Shown: positions 7,725-16,352 of the stretch, piece after piece
How the letters are laid out: every line of letters begins with the position of its first letter
How positions within the stretch are numbered: the first letter of the stretch is position 1
Assembly: GCA_045531895.1 (NCBI GenBank)
Contig: JAZSEW010000075.1
Location: 1-64,000 of the forward strand
Direction of reading: 5' to 3'
Length of the DNA: 64,000 nucleotides
Source: SIG299 sp045531895
GTDB lineage: Bacteria > Bacillota > Clostridia > Lachnospirales > Lachnospiraceae
Made by a program: the position numbers and the translations under genes
Notes under the pieces: generated by a model
Databases searched by the model: none
The model's input: only the letters and a program-made list of their open reading frames with translations
Told to the model about the DNA's origin: nothing

Positions 7725-10700
7725 ATGCCAAAACGCGAAGACATTAACAAAGTTCTTATCATTGGTTCCGGTCCTATCATTATCGGACAGGCATGTGAGT
7801 TTGACTACTCCGGTACTCAGGCTTGTAAGGCGTTAAAAAGCCTCGGCTACGAAATCGTACTGGTTAACTCCAACCCTGCTACCATCATGACCGATCCGGA
7901 AACCGCAGATGTAACTTACATCGAGCCACTGAACGTAGAAAGACTCGAGCAGATTATTGCCAAAGAGCGTCCGGATGCTCTTCTGCCAAACCTTGGCGGT
8001 CAGTCCGGTTTAAACCTTTGCTCCGAGTTAAATCAGGCAGGTATTCTTGATAAATATAATGTAAAGGTTATCGGTGTTCAGGTAGACGCCATTGAGCGTG
8101 GTGAAGACCGTATCGAATTTAAAAACGCCATGAATGCTCTCGGCATCGAAATGGCACGAAGTGAAGTAGCTTATACTGTAGAAGAAGCACTTGCCATTGC
8201 AGATCAGCTTGGTTATCCGGTTGTTCTGCGTCCGGCGTACACCATGGGTGGTGCCGGCGGCGGTCTGGTTTACAACAAGGAAGAACTCAGCACCGTCTGT
8301 GCAAGAGGTTTACAGGCTTCTTTAGTCGGTCAGGTTCTTGTAGAAGAATCCATTCTTGGCTGGGAAGAATTAGAGGTTGAAGTTGTTCGTGATGCAGATA
8401 ACAACATGATTACCGTCTGCTTCATCGAAAATATTGACCCACTGGGTGTACATACCGGTGACTCTTTCTGTTCTGCTCCTATGCTGACTATCTCCAAGGA
8501 GTGTCAGGAAAGATTAAAAGAGCAGGCGTTTAAAATTGTAGAATCCGTTGAAGTTATTGGTGGTACCAACGTACAGTTTGCTCATGATCCTGTATCCGAC
8601 CGTATCATCGTTATTGAAATTAACCCTCGTACTTCCCGTTCCTCTGCTCTTGCAAGTAAGGCAACAGGCTTCCCAATTGCTCTGGTTTCTGCGCTTCTGG
8701 CAGCAGGTCTTACCTTAAAGGATATTCCTTGCGGCAAGTACGGTACTCTTGATAAATACGTTCCGGACGGTGACTATGTTGTAATCAAGTTCGCACGTTG
8801 GGCATTCGAAAAGTTCAAGGGTGTAGAAGACAAGCTCGGTACTCAAATGCGTGCCGTTGGCGAAGTAATGAGTATCGGTAAAACTTATAAGGAAGCATTC
8901 CAGAAAGCAATCCGTTCTCTTGAAACCGGTCGCTACGGTCTTGGCTACGCTAAGAACTTTAATTCCTTAACCAAGGAAGAATTATTGAAGCAGTTACTCA
9001 CTCCTTCCAGCGAGCGTCATTTCCTTATGTATGAAGCTCTCAGAAAGGGTGCTACCATTGATGAAATCCACAATATCACCAAGGTAAAGCATTTCTTCAT
9101 CAAGCAGATGCAGGAATTGGTCGAAGAAGAAGAAGCTCTGGCAGCAAACAAAGGCAAGCTTCCTGCCGATGATGCTCTGGTTGCAGCAAAGAAGCACGGT
9201 TTCTCTGATAAATATTTAAGCCAGATTTTAGAAATTCCGGAGGCTGATATCAGAAACCGCCGTATCGAACTTGGCTGTGAAGAAGTTTGGGAAGGCGTAC
9301 ATGTAAGCGGCACCAAGGACAGACAGTACTACTACTCCACTTATAATTCAACCGACAAAAATCCTGTTTCCGAGAATAAGAAGATTATGATTCTCGGCGG
9401 AGGTCCAAACCGTATCGGTCAGGGTATCGAATTTGACTATTGTTGCGTACACGCATCTTTGGCATGTAAGAAGATGGGCTTTGAAACCATTATTGTTAAC
9501 TGTAATCCGGAAACCGTATCTACAGACTACGATACTTCCGACAAATTATACTTCGAGCCACTGACATTGGAGGATGTATTAAGCATTTACAAGAAGGAAC
9601 AGCCTCTCGGCGTTATCGCCCAGTTCGGCGGACAGACTCCTCTGAATCTGGCAGCAGACCTGGAGAAGAATGGCGTAAAGATTTTAGGTACTTCTCCTGC
9701 GGTTATCGATCTTGCAGAAGACCGTGACCTGTTCCGTGAAATGATGGACAAGTTAGAAATCCCAATGCCGGAATCCGGAATGGCTACTACTGTAGAGGAA
9801 GCATTAGATATCGCTCACAAGATCGGTTACCCGACCATGGTTCGTCCATCCTATGTTCTGGGCGGACGCGGTATGGAAGTAGTTTACGACGACGATAGCA
9901 TGACAAACTACATGAATGCAGCCGTTGGCGTAACTCCGGCCCCTCCAATCCTCATCGACCGTTTCTTAAACAACGCGTTGGAATGTGAAGCAGATGCTAT
10001 CAGTGATGGCACCCACGCTTTCGTTCCTGCAGTTATGGAACATATCGAGCTTGCCGGCGTACACTCCGGTGACTCTGCTTGTATCCTTCCTTCCGTACAC
10101 ATCTCTCCTGAAAATGTGGCTACTATCAAGGAATATACAAGAAAGATTGCCGAAGAAATGCACGTTAAGGGCTTAATGAATATGCAGTATGCCATCGAAA
10201 ACGGCAAGGTATACGTTTTAGAAGCTAACCCAAGAGCATCCCGTACCGTACCGCTTGTTTCCAAGGTTTGCAACATTCGCATGGTGCCTCTGGCTACAGA
10301 AATCATTACTTCTGAGCTTACCGGCAATCCATCTCCTGTTCCAAACTTAAAAGAACAGTTAATTCCAAACTACGGCGTAAAGGAAGCAGTATTCCCATTC
10401 AATATGTTCCCTGAAGTAGACCCGCTTCTCGGACCTGAAATGCGTTCTACAGGTGAAGTTTTAGGTTTATCCGCATCCTATGGTGAAGCATTTTATAAAG
10501 CTCAGGAAGGCACAGGCTCCAAGCTTCCGCTTTCCGGCACCGTTCTTATCTCTGTCAACCGTAAAGATAAGGAGGCTGTTATTGAAGTTGCCAGAAGCCT
10601 TGCAAATGACGGCTTTGAAATCCTTGCTACCGGAGGCACCTGCGATATCTTAAATGCCAACGGTGTTCCTGCTACTAAGGTAAATAAGCTTTCCGAAGGT

Positions 10701-10949
10701 CGTCCAAACATCAAGGACTTAATCACCAACGGAAAGATTCAGCTGATTATCAACTCTCCTGTCGGCAAGGACAGCGTAACTGACGACAGCTATCTCCGTA
10801 AGGCAGCCATCAAGGCAAAGGTACCTTACATGACTACTGTTGCCGCTGCAAAGGCTACTGCAGATGGTATTCATCATCTGAAGAAGCATGGCAACAGCGA
10901 AGTGAAATCCCTGCAGGAGCTTCACAGCGAAATTCATGACAAAGAATAA
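7725..10949 (+). CDS. carB: Carbamoyl-phosphate synthase large subunit
   Basis: CarB makes carbamoyl phosphate from bicarbonate, ammonia and two ATP, for pyrimidines and arginine. The 1074-residue length is normal. The two homologous ATP-grasp halves are visible. The first starts with KVLIIGSGPIIIGQACEFDYSG, the second near residue 550 with IMILGGGPNRIGQGIEFDYCC, and the C-terminal MGS-like allosteric domain lies at about 935-1070 (FEILATGGTCDIL). The ATG follows AGGAGG by eight bases. The glutaminase subunit gene carA, usually directly upstream, is absent: the upstream neighbour is divergent and carB has its own promoter and terminator. CarA must be encoded elsewhere to supply ammonia from glutamine. 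Confidence 0.98.
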   Translation: MPKREDINKVLIIGSGPIIIGQACEFDYSGTQACKALKSLGYEIVLVNSNPATIMTDPETADVTYIEPLNVERLEQIIAKERPDALLPNLGGQSGLNLCSELNQAGILDKYNVKVIGVQVDAIERGEDRIEFKNAMNALGIEMARSEVAYTVEEALAIADQLGYPVVLRPAYTMGGAGGGLVYNKEELSTVCARGLQASLVGQVLVEESILGWEELEVEVVRDADNNMITVCFIENIDPLGVHTGDSFCSAPMLTISKECQERLKEQAFKIVESVEVIGGTNVQFAHDPVSDRIIVIEINPRTSRSSALASKATGFPIALVSALLAAGLTLKDIPCGKYGTLDKYVPDGDYVVIKFARWAFEKFKGVEDKLGTQMRAVGEVMSIGKTYKEAFQKAIRSLETGRYGLGYAKNFNSLTKEELLKQLLTPSSERHFLMYEALRKGATIDEIHNITKVKHFFIKQMQELVEEEEALAANKGKLPADDALVAAKKHGFSDKYLSQILEIPEADIRNRRIELGCEEVWEGVHVSGTKDRQYYYSTYNSTDKNPVSENKKIMILGGGPNRIGQGIEFDYCCVHASLACKKMGFETIIVNCNPETVSTDYDTSDKLYFEPLTLEDVLSIYKKEQPLGVIAQFGGQTPLNLAADLEKNGVKILGTSPAVIDLAEDRDLFREMMDKLEIPMPESGMATTVEEALDIAHKIGYPTMVRPSYVLGGRGMEVVYDDDSMTNYMNAAVGVTPAPPILIDRFLNNALECEADAISDGTHAFVPAVMEHIELAGVHSGDSACILPSVHISPENVATIKEYTRKIAEEMHVKGLMNMQYAIENGKVYVLEANPRASRTVPLVSKVCNIRMVPLATEIITSELTGNPSPVPNLKEQLIPNYGVKEAVFPFNMFPEVDPLLGPEMRSTGEVLGLSASYGEAFYKAQEGTGSKLPLSGTVLISVNRKDKEAVIEVARSLANDGFEILATGGTCDILNANGVPATKVNKLSEGRPNIKDLITNGKIQLIINSPVGKDSVTDDSYLRKAAIKAKVPYMTTVAAAKATADGIHHLKKHGNSEVKSLQELHSEIHDKE

Positions 10950-10962
10950 TAATAAATAGCCT

Positions 10963-11015
10963 AAAATCCTCTGTTACAGTTTCAATTCAGGAAGACACTG
11001 TAACGGAGGATTTTT
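10963..11015 (+). terminator. carB terminator
   Basis: Arms 10963-10980 and 10997-11015 pair over about 17 bp with one bulge or mismatch and end in a T-run. The stem starts 14 bp after the carB stop codon. Confidence 0.9.
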
Positions 11016-11048
11016 AACTTTGCATATTACACATGTATTGTTCCCACC

Positions 11049-11106
11049 TTGACAAAAAGAAATGCGTATGATAGTATAATCAATAAGCAGTTCACTTTGT
11101 GAACTG
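11049..11106 (+). promoter_or_regulatory. marR promoter and palindromic operator
   Basis: A TTGACA box lies at 11049-11054 and TATAAT at 11075-11080 (20-bp spacing, or a weaker TAGTAT at 17). Directly after it is a perfect palindrome at 11088-11106, CAGTTCAC-TTT-GTGAACTG. It covers the transcription start region 28 bp upstream of the marR ATG, as expected for autorepression. Confidence 0.75.
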
Positions 11107-11134
11107 TTTACATTTCGGAAGGAAGTGAACACAA

Positions 11135-11575
11135 ATGCAATTGAACGAAGCCCTCTTAGGAGCCTGGCTCAGACTTTCTATTTCTATCAACAACAGCCGT
11201 GTAGTTTCAGAAATATCCTATAATGAATCACTAATCTGCAATATACTATACCGAAACTCCATCGAATTTCCCGAGCAGAGTCTGACAGCCACCGACCTTT
11301 GTAAAGAAACTCGTATTCTAAAATCCCAAATGAACCGAATACTGAATCAATTGGAAAAAAAGAAGCTGATTATAAGAGAACGTTGTACCGATGATAAGCG
11401 CAAGGTTTATGTACGCCTGACCTCCGAACAATCCAATGCATATCTGGTGCAGCATGCTCAGATTTTAGATTTGCTGGATGCCATCATTGCCAAGCTTGGC
11501 CGGGAACAGACCGTTGAAGTAATCCGTGCCTTGAACGGCATCTCTGACGCTGCAGATGAAGTAATAGTCCATTGA
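11135..11575 (+). CDS. MarR-family transcriptional regulator
   Basis: The 146-residue protein has the MarR layout: an N-terminal dimer helix, a winged helix-turn-helix at about residues 45-100 (TDLCKETRILKSQMNRILNQLEKKKLI), a wing with RERCTDDKRKVYVRLT (about 90-105), and C-terminal dimerisation helices. GGAAGG lies ten bases before the ATG. The 19-bp palindrome in its promoter is the likely binding site. The downstream aminotransferase lies 68 bp away and has its own good ribosome binding site; it may or may not be in the same transcript. The ligand is unknown. Confidence 0.85.
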   Translation: MQLNEALLGAWLRLSISINNSRVVSEISYNESLICNILYRNSIEFPEQSLTATDLCKETRILKSQMNRILNQLEKKKLIIRERCTDDKRKVYVRLTSEQSNAYLVQHAQILDLLDAIIAKLGREQTVEVIRALNGISDAADEVIVH

Positions 11576-11643
11576 CAGAATGACTATTTTGCTCTATCAT
11601 TACATTAAAGCGTTAAATAATAAGCAAAAGGAGGAACCTCTAC

Positions 11644-12834
11644 ATGTTAAACCAGAGAATGGTTGGTCTCGGAACCCAGCGTTCCGTCATCCGTGAATTA
11701 TTTGAATTTGGTAAAATCCGCGCCAAAGAAGTGGGCGCAGAAAATATTTTTGATTTCTCCATCGGAAATCCAAGCGTTGCCGCACCCGACTGCGTTAATG
11801 AAACAGCACTACGCTTAATTAAAGAAATGGATCCTGTGGTGCTCCACGGCTACACCAGTGCCCAGGGAGATGCAGGCGTCCGTGCCCTTATTTCCGATTC
11901 CTTAAACAAGCGTTTCGACATGAATCTTCGTCCGGAAAACTTATATATTACCGTTGGCGCTGCAGCGGCTCTCTGCTGTTGCTTAAACGGTATCTGCACA
12001 CCGGGTGCTGAGGATGAGGTTGTGGTGTTCGCACCATACTTCCCGGAATACAAAGTATTCATTGAAGGCGCCGGTGCAAAAATGACACTGATTCCGGCAG
12101 ATATCGAAGCATTCCAGATTGACTTCGAAGCTTTCGAAGCTTCCCTCAACGAGCATACTATGGCAGTTATCGTAAATTCTCCAAATAACCCATGTGGTGC
12201 TGTATATTCCGAGGAAACCGTCAAGAAGCTGGCTGCTGTGTTAGAGTCTGCTTCCGCAAAGTTCGGTCATCCGATTTATTTAATTTCCGATGAGCCTTAC
12301 CGTGAAATTGTATTCGGCGGTGCTACTATTCCATTCCTGCCAAAGTACTATAAAAACACACTGGTATGCTATTCCTGGTCCAAATCCCTGTCTCTCCCGG
12401 GAGAACGTCTGGGCTATGTACTTGTGCCGGATTCCGTAGAAGAGCAGGAGCTTGTTTATGCTGCAGTTGCCGGTGCAGGCCGTTCTCTTGGTTACGTAAA
12501 CGCCCCAAGTCTCTTCCAGAGAGTTTGCGCAGAATGTGCCGGAGAAACCGCTGATATCAGCATTTACGAAACTAACAAGAACTTACTTACCAAAGGGTTA
12601 AGAGAGCTTGGCTACCATGTCGTAGAGCCTCAGGGAACCTTCTACATCTTCCCAAGAACCCTGATTGCAGATGATATCGCTTTCTGTGAAAAAGCAAAGG
12701 ATTTTAATCTTCTTATTGTGCCGGGTACCGGTTTTGGATGTCCGGGGCATACACGTATCTCCTTCTGTGTACCGACAGAGCGGGTAGAACGTTCTTTAGA
12801 AGCATTCAGAAAATTAGCAGAGTTTTATAAATAA
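11644..12834 (+). CDS. PLP-dependent class I aminotransferase (aspartate aminotransferase-like)
   Basis: This is a fold-type I aminotransferase of 396 residues. The motifs are NSPNNPCG (about residues 179-186), the YLISDEPY segment with the pyridine-ring Asp (about 213-220), the Schiff-base Lys in YSWSKSLSLPGERLGY (about 241-256), and a C-terminal Arg in TRISFCVP that binds the substrate carboxylate. It resembles AspC/AraT-type enzymes that feed amino nitrogen between 2-oxoglutarate and aspartate or other amino acids, though the exact substrate cannot be read. AAGGAGG precedes the ATG. A shared hairpin separates it from the convergent NSS transporter gene. Confidence 0.88.
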   Translation: MLNQRMVGLGTQRSVIRELFEFGKIRAKEVGAENIFDFSIGNPSVAAPDCVNETALRLIKEMDPVVLHGYTSAQGDAGVRALISDSLNKRFDMNLRPENLYITVGAAAALCCCLNGICTPGAEDEVVVFAPYFPEYKVFIEGAGAKMTLIPADIEAFQIDFEAFEASLNEHTMAVIVNSPNNPCGAVYSEETVKKLAAVLESASAKFGHPIYLISDEPYREIVFGGATIPFLPKYYKNTLVCYSWSKSLSLPGERLGYVLVPDSVEEQELVYAAVAGAGRSLGYVNAPSLFQRVCAECAGETADISIYETNKNLLTKGLRELGYHVVEPQGTFYIFPRTLIADDIAFCEKAKDFNLLIVPGTGFGCPGHTRISFCVPTERVERSLEAFRKLAEFYK

Positions 12835-12840
12835 AAGTCA

Positions 12841-12899
12841 AAAAAACATATCCACTGCAGAATCGTTGGTAGTATTCTGTATGTGGATATGTTTTATTT
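12841..12899. terminator. Bidirectional terminator between aminotransferase and NSS transporter
   Basis: Arms AACATATCCAC and GTGGATATGTT pair, with an inner GCAGAAT/ATTCTGT stem. An A-run precedes and a T-run follows, so it can stop transcription from both convergent genes. Confidence 0.85.
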
Positions 12900-12901
12900 T
12901 T

Positions 12902-14284
12902 CTACTTTCCAAACATGTTGCTAAACGTATTATATATTCCCAAAATAAAAATCACCACCAGTACTACCGGAAGTACAAAGGTCATATAGCCTCTCATCCA
13001 GTTTGCTACCTTAAGACCTCTGCCCTCATTTGCTTCTGCCATAAATTGTTTCCAACCCCAGCCATAGCGGGTAGTACAGAAGAAAACAAAGATTAAGGAG
13101 CCCAGAGGAAGAATCAGGTTGCTGACAATAAAATCCTCCAAGTCCATTACATTGCTTCCTGAACCTAATGGTTCAAAGGATTTTAATACATTGAATCCCA
13201 ATACGCACGGAATGGATAAGAGGAACAGCACTACGCCGTTCATGATACAGGCCTTTCTTCTTCCCCACCCAAATAAATCAATGGTACAGGATACCAGGTT
13301 CTCAAACACAGCCAGCACAGTAGATAACGCTGCAAAGGACATGAAAACAAAAAACAGGCTGCCCCATACTCTTCCAAACGAAAGATTGTTGAATATATTT
13401 GGTAATGTGATGAATATCAGACTTTTTCCACTGTCCACCTGTACTCCATAGGCCATACATGCCGGGAATATGATAAGTCCCGATGCAAATGCCACAAATG
13501 TATCCAGCACTGCGACATGAACAGCCTCCCCCATAAGAGCACGTTCTTTACCGATATAGCTTCCGAATATAGCCATACTTCCCATGCCGATGCTCAGTGT
13601 GAAAAATGCCTGGTTCATTGCTCCAACAATAATATTACCGATACCGATTTCTTTCATTCGTCCAAAATCCGGTAATAAATAGAAACGCAGGCCCTCTCCA
13701 CTGCCTTCCAGGGTAATGCTGTTGATGGCAAGCACCACCATAATACCAAGCAGGGCTAACATCATCCATTTCGTAATACGCTCCAGACCTTTTTCCACGC
13801 CAATGGAGCAGACGATTACAGCAAGTAAAATTGAAATTCCGGCATAAATAAGAAGCGGTACCGGTTCTGCCAGCATACCTTCATAGGCAATTTTGATTTC
13901 TTCTGTATTCAGACCTTCAAACTTTCCTGCCGCCGTATCCGTAAAATACTGCATCAGCCACCCTGCCACACTGGTATAAAACATCAAAAGCAGATAATTG
14001 CCAAGCAGGGACATATATCCATGGATGTGCCATTTACTCCCCTTCGGTTCTAATTCCTGATAAAACCTTACCGGACTTTTCCGGCCGGCACGGCCAATGG
14101 CAAATTCCATGGTCATCACCGGAACTCCCAGTGCAATCAGGAAAAAAATATAAATCAGGACAAAAGCGCCTCCACCATACTGTCCCACCATATATGGGAA
14201 CTTCCATACGTTTCCGATTCCGATAGCGCAGCCCGCACTAAGCAAAAGGAAGCCAAGACGGCTTCCTAACCGTTCTCTTTGCAT
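12902..14284 (-). CDS. Sodium-dependent transporter, NSS/SNF family
   Basis: The 460-residue membrane protein has 11-12 predicted helices. It carries the family hallmark in TM1, GCAIGIGNVWKFPYMVGQYG (residues 19-38), an unwound helix that binds Na+ and substrate. Prokaryotic members (MhsT, TnaT, LeuT) take up amino acids with sodium. TM6 shows the matching unwound segment near residues 245-260. It ends convergently with the aminotransferase gene, which fits amino-acid metabolism, but there is no shared operon. The ATG at 14284 has AAGGAAAG upstream. The substrate is not determined. Confidence 0.9.
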   Translation of the reverse strand: MQRERLGSRLGFLLLSAGCAIGIGNVWKFPYMVGQYGGGAFVLIYIFFLIALGVPVMTMEFAIGRAGRKSPVRFYQELEPKGSKWHIHGYMSLLGNYLLLMFYTSVAGWLMQYFTDTAAGKFEGLNTEEIKIAYEGMLAEPVPLLIYAGISILLAVIVCSIGVEKGLERITKWMMLALLGIMVVLAINSITLEGSGEGLRFYLLPDFGRMKEIGIGNIIVGAMNQAFFTLSIGMGSMAIFGSYIGKERALMGEAVHVAVLDTFVAFASGLIIFPACMAYGVQVDSGKSLIFITLPNIFNNLSFGRVWGSLFFVFMSFAALSTVLAVFENLVSCTIDLFGWGRRKACIMNGVVLFLLSIPCVLGFNVLKSFEPLGSGSNVMDLEDFIVSNLILPLGSLIFVFFCTTRYGWGWKQFMAEANEGRGLKVANWMRGYMTFVLPVVLVVIFILGIYNTFSNMFGK

Positions 14285-14318
14285 AATTTGTTATTCTCTC
14301 TTTCCTTTTTTAGTATGG

Positions 14319-14774
14319 CTACTTCTTATTGAGAAAATGCATTTTTCCATCTTTTTTCGGTTTTGTCTTTGGACATTCGCCGGCATCCTCATGAAACAGC
14401 GCCTGAATTCCGCCAAGCAATTCTCTGGCACAATGCGGGCAATAACGACCATAGCGAATAGCACAACCACATTTTTCACAACTGATGTAAAACGGAGAAT
14501 TTTCAATAATTTCCAAACGTCCTTTTCTTAAAAACAGGTCAATAATATCAAGTTTTACTCCTGTATGTTCCGCAATTTTCATTGCGGGCGCCGGACCATT
14601 TTCCTCAAGATACTCCTTTACTTTTCCAAAATCATCATAGTATTCCGTTTCACAAGGTTCACATTTGTACTTACCGCTTCCAATGTAAAACAACTTGCCG
14701 TTACACTTTTTGCAGGATATTGGTCGGTTAGCGAGGAACACACTTTCCAATACTTTCTTATCTTTTTCCGTCAT
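14319..14774 (-). CDS. Zinc-ribbon / helix-turn-helix protein (YvyF-like)
   Basis: The 151-residue soluble protein has two cysteine knuckle pairs. CKKC and CEPC lie near residues 21-42, and CEKC plus CPHC near 99-115, giving two probable zinc ribbons. Between them is a small winged-helix-like segment (VKEYLEENGPAPAMKIAEHT, about 52-71, followed by LFLRKGRLEI). The layout resembles the flagellar-operon protein YvyF/TIGR03826, but no flagellar genes are next to it. It follows the NSS gene's start by 34 bp on the same strand and has AAGGAGGG before the ATG. The function is unknown; a regulator or adaptor is likely. Confidence 0.65.
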   Translation of the reverse strand: MTEKDKKVLESVFLANRPISCKKCNGKLFYIGSGKYKCEPCETEYYDDFGKVKEYLEENGPAPAMKIAEHTGVKLDIIDLFLRKGRLEIIENSPFYISCEKCGCAIRYGRYCPHCARELLGGIQALFHEDAGECPKTKPKKDGKMHFLNKK

Positions 14775-14891
14775 AAGCCTTCCCTCCTTATTATGCCTTG
14801 TCCTTCTACTAATATTTTACTATGAGTCGAACAGTTGCGCAAGAAAACTTTTTCATAGATAAAACTTATTGTATTTAGAAGAAAAAAAATA

Positions 14892-14955
14892 TTGATTTCT
14901 TAACAAACTTTTATTATAATAGTTCTATCTTTTTTCCGGAGCTAAATTCTCCGGT
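14892..14955 (+). promoter_or_regulatory. Promoter and leader hairpin of the GMP synthetase gene
   Basis: TTGATT, 17 bp, TATAAT at 14892-14920. The leader then forms a 6-bp hairpin (CCGGAG/CTCCGG, 14937-14955) followed by TATTTT, which could attenuate. I see no purine-riboswitch consensus. Confidence 0.6.
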
Positions 14956-15008
14956 ATTTTAAATTGCTACATATATTTATTCTTTATGAAAATGGAGGAC
15001 AGGTTATC

Positions 15009-15992
15009 ATGGATTCTAACAAGAGACCGGAAACTATGGAACGTATCACCACACCTGAGCTTGCTGCAAAGTTTATCGATGAGCAGGTTGCTGCTGTTCG
15101 CGAGCAGGTTGGCGACAAAAAGGTATTATTGGCTTTGTCCGGAGGTGTTGACAGCTCTGTTGTTGCCGCACTTTTAATCAAGGCAATTGGCAAGCAGTTA
15201 GTATGTGTACACGTAAACCACGGCTTAATGCGTAAAGGCGAAAGCGAAGGTGTTGTAGAGGTTTTCCGCAACCAGTTAGATGCTAACCTTATTTATATTG
15301 ATGCTACTGACCGTTTCTTAGACAAACTGGTAGATGTTGCTGAACCGGAAACAAAAAGAAAAATCATCGGTGGCGAATTTGTTCGTGTATTCGAGGAAGA
15401 AGCCCGCAAGCTGGAACGCATTTCTTTCCTTGCCCAGGGTACCATTTATCCTGACATTTTAGAAAGTGACGGCGTTAAAGCACATCACAATGTGGGCGGA
15501 CTTCCTGAGGACATGCAGTTCGAAGGCCTGGTTGAGCCGGTTAAGTTATTATACAAAGATGAGGTTCGTGTCGTAGGTAAAGCGCTTGGGCTCCCTGCAG
15601 AAATGGTTGACCGTCAGCCATTCCCGGGTCCCGGTCTTGGCGTTCGTTGTACCGGTGCTATCACAAGAGACCGTCTTCACGCACTTCGCGAGTCCGACGC
15701 TATCCTTCGTGAGGAATTCGACAAGGCAGGTCTTACCGATAAGGTATGGCAGTTCTTCACCGTGGTTCCTGATTTCCGTTCCACCGGTGTTCGTAACGGC
15801 AAGCGTGTCTTTGACTGGCCGGTTATCATCCGTGCAGTCAATACCGTAGACGCAATGACCGCTACCGTTCCTGAAATTGATTATGATATTTTAAGAAAGA
15901 TTACTATTCGTATTTTAGCAGAAGTTCCGGGCGTATGTCGTGTTCTTTACGACCTTTCCCCTAAGGGACCTGCTACCATCGAATGGGAGTAA
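15009..15992 (+). CDS. guaA: GMP synthetase, ATP-pyrophosphatase subunit without glutaminase domain
   Basis: The protein converts XMP to GMP using ATP and ammonia. The 327 residues cover only the synthetase half of GuaA. The PP-loop SGGVDSS is at 44-50, the substrate lid region DRQPFPGPGLGVR is present, and the dimerisation domain ends with the canonical PATIEWE. The N-terminal class I glutamine amidotransferase of about 190 residues, present in the usual bacterial enzyme of about 510, is absent. The region upstream contains a promoter and leader, not a glutaminase. Archaea have such split enzymes. Here the enzyme must use free ammonia or a glutaminase partner encoded elsewhere. The ATG at 15009 follows GGAGGACAGG. 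Confidence 0.9.
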   Translation: MDSNKRPETMERITTPELAAKFIDEQVAAVREQVGDKKVLLALSGGVDSSVVAALLIKAIGKQLVCVHVNHGLMRKGESEGVVEVFRNQLDANLIYIDATDRFLDKLVDVAEPETKRKIIGGEFVRVFEEEARKLERISFLAQGTIYPDILESDGVKAHHNVGGLPEDMQFEGLVEPVKLLYKDEVRVVGKALGLPAEMVDRQPFPGPGLGVRCTGAITRDRLHALRESDAILREEFDKAGLTDKVWQFFTVVPDFRSTGVRNGKRVFDWPVIIRAVNTVDAMTATVPEIDYDILRKITIRILAEVPGVCRVLYDLSPKGPATIEWE

Positions 15993-16029
15993 TCGCGAAG
16001 ACTACGAGCCACGCATAGAGGACATAAGG

Positions 16030-16072
16030 AAAGAACCGGGGAAGTGTATACACTTCCTGTCGGTTCTTTTTT
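16030..16072 (+). terminator. Terminator after GMP synthetase
   Basis: Nested stems AAAGAACCG/CGGTTCTTT and GAAGTG/CACTTC, followed by seven Ts. Confidence 0.9.
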
Positions 16073-16084
16073 TATGGACGATGA

Positions 16085-16172
16085 GCGGGCGACAGCCCGC
16101 GGCTTGCGAAGCCGAAGGTTTCGCAAGATATGCGCGGCGACGTAGCTTTTTACTGTGACAGCCCGCGGCTTG
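16085..16172. repeat. GC-rich direct repeats and short palindromes
   Basis: A 16-nt sequence, GACAGCCCGCGGCTTG, occurs at 16091-16106 and again at 16157-16172. Between and around them are small stems: GCGGGC/GCCCGC (16085-16100), GGCTT/AAGCC and GCGAA/TTCGC. This patch is much richer in GC than its AT-rich flanks. The gap 15993-16352 holds no gene; it carries the terminator, this patch and the GH3 promoter. A REP-like element is possible. Confidence 0.5.
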
Positions 16173-16272
16173 GCTTTGTGCATTTACGTTCCAACATCTT
16201 TTTCATCTATGCCTTTTAAACATTCATGCATTTATAAATATTTTTATTTTTTTTTGCTCAATATTGTTCTTA

Positions 16273-16301
16273 TTGAAAAATATTCAGAAATTTGATATGC
16301 T
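16273..16301 (+). promoter_or_regulatory. Promoter of the GH3 gene
   Basis: TTGAAA, 17 bp, TATGCT, ending about 50 bp before the GH3 ATG. Confidence 0.6.
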
Positions 16302-16352
16302 ATTATTTAGAAGGATTTTGTACATACTATAAGCAGAAAGGGGTTTATACAC

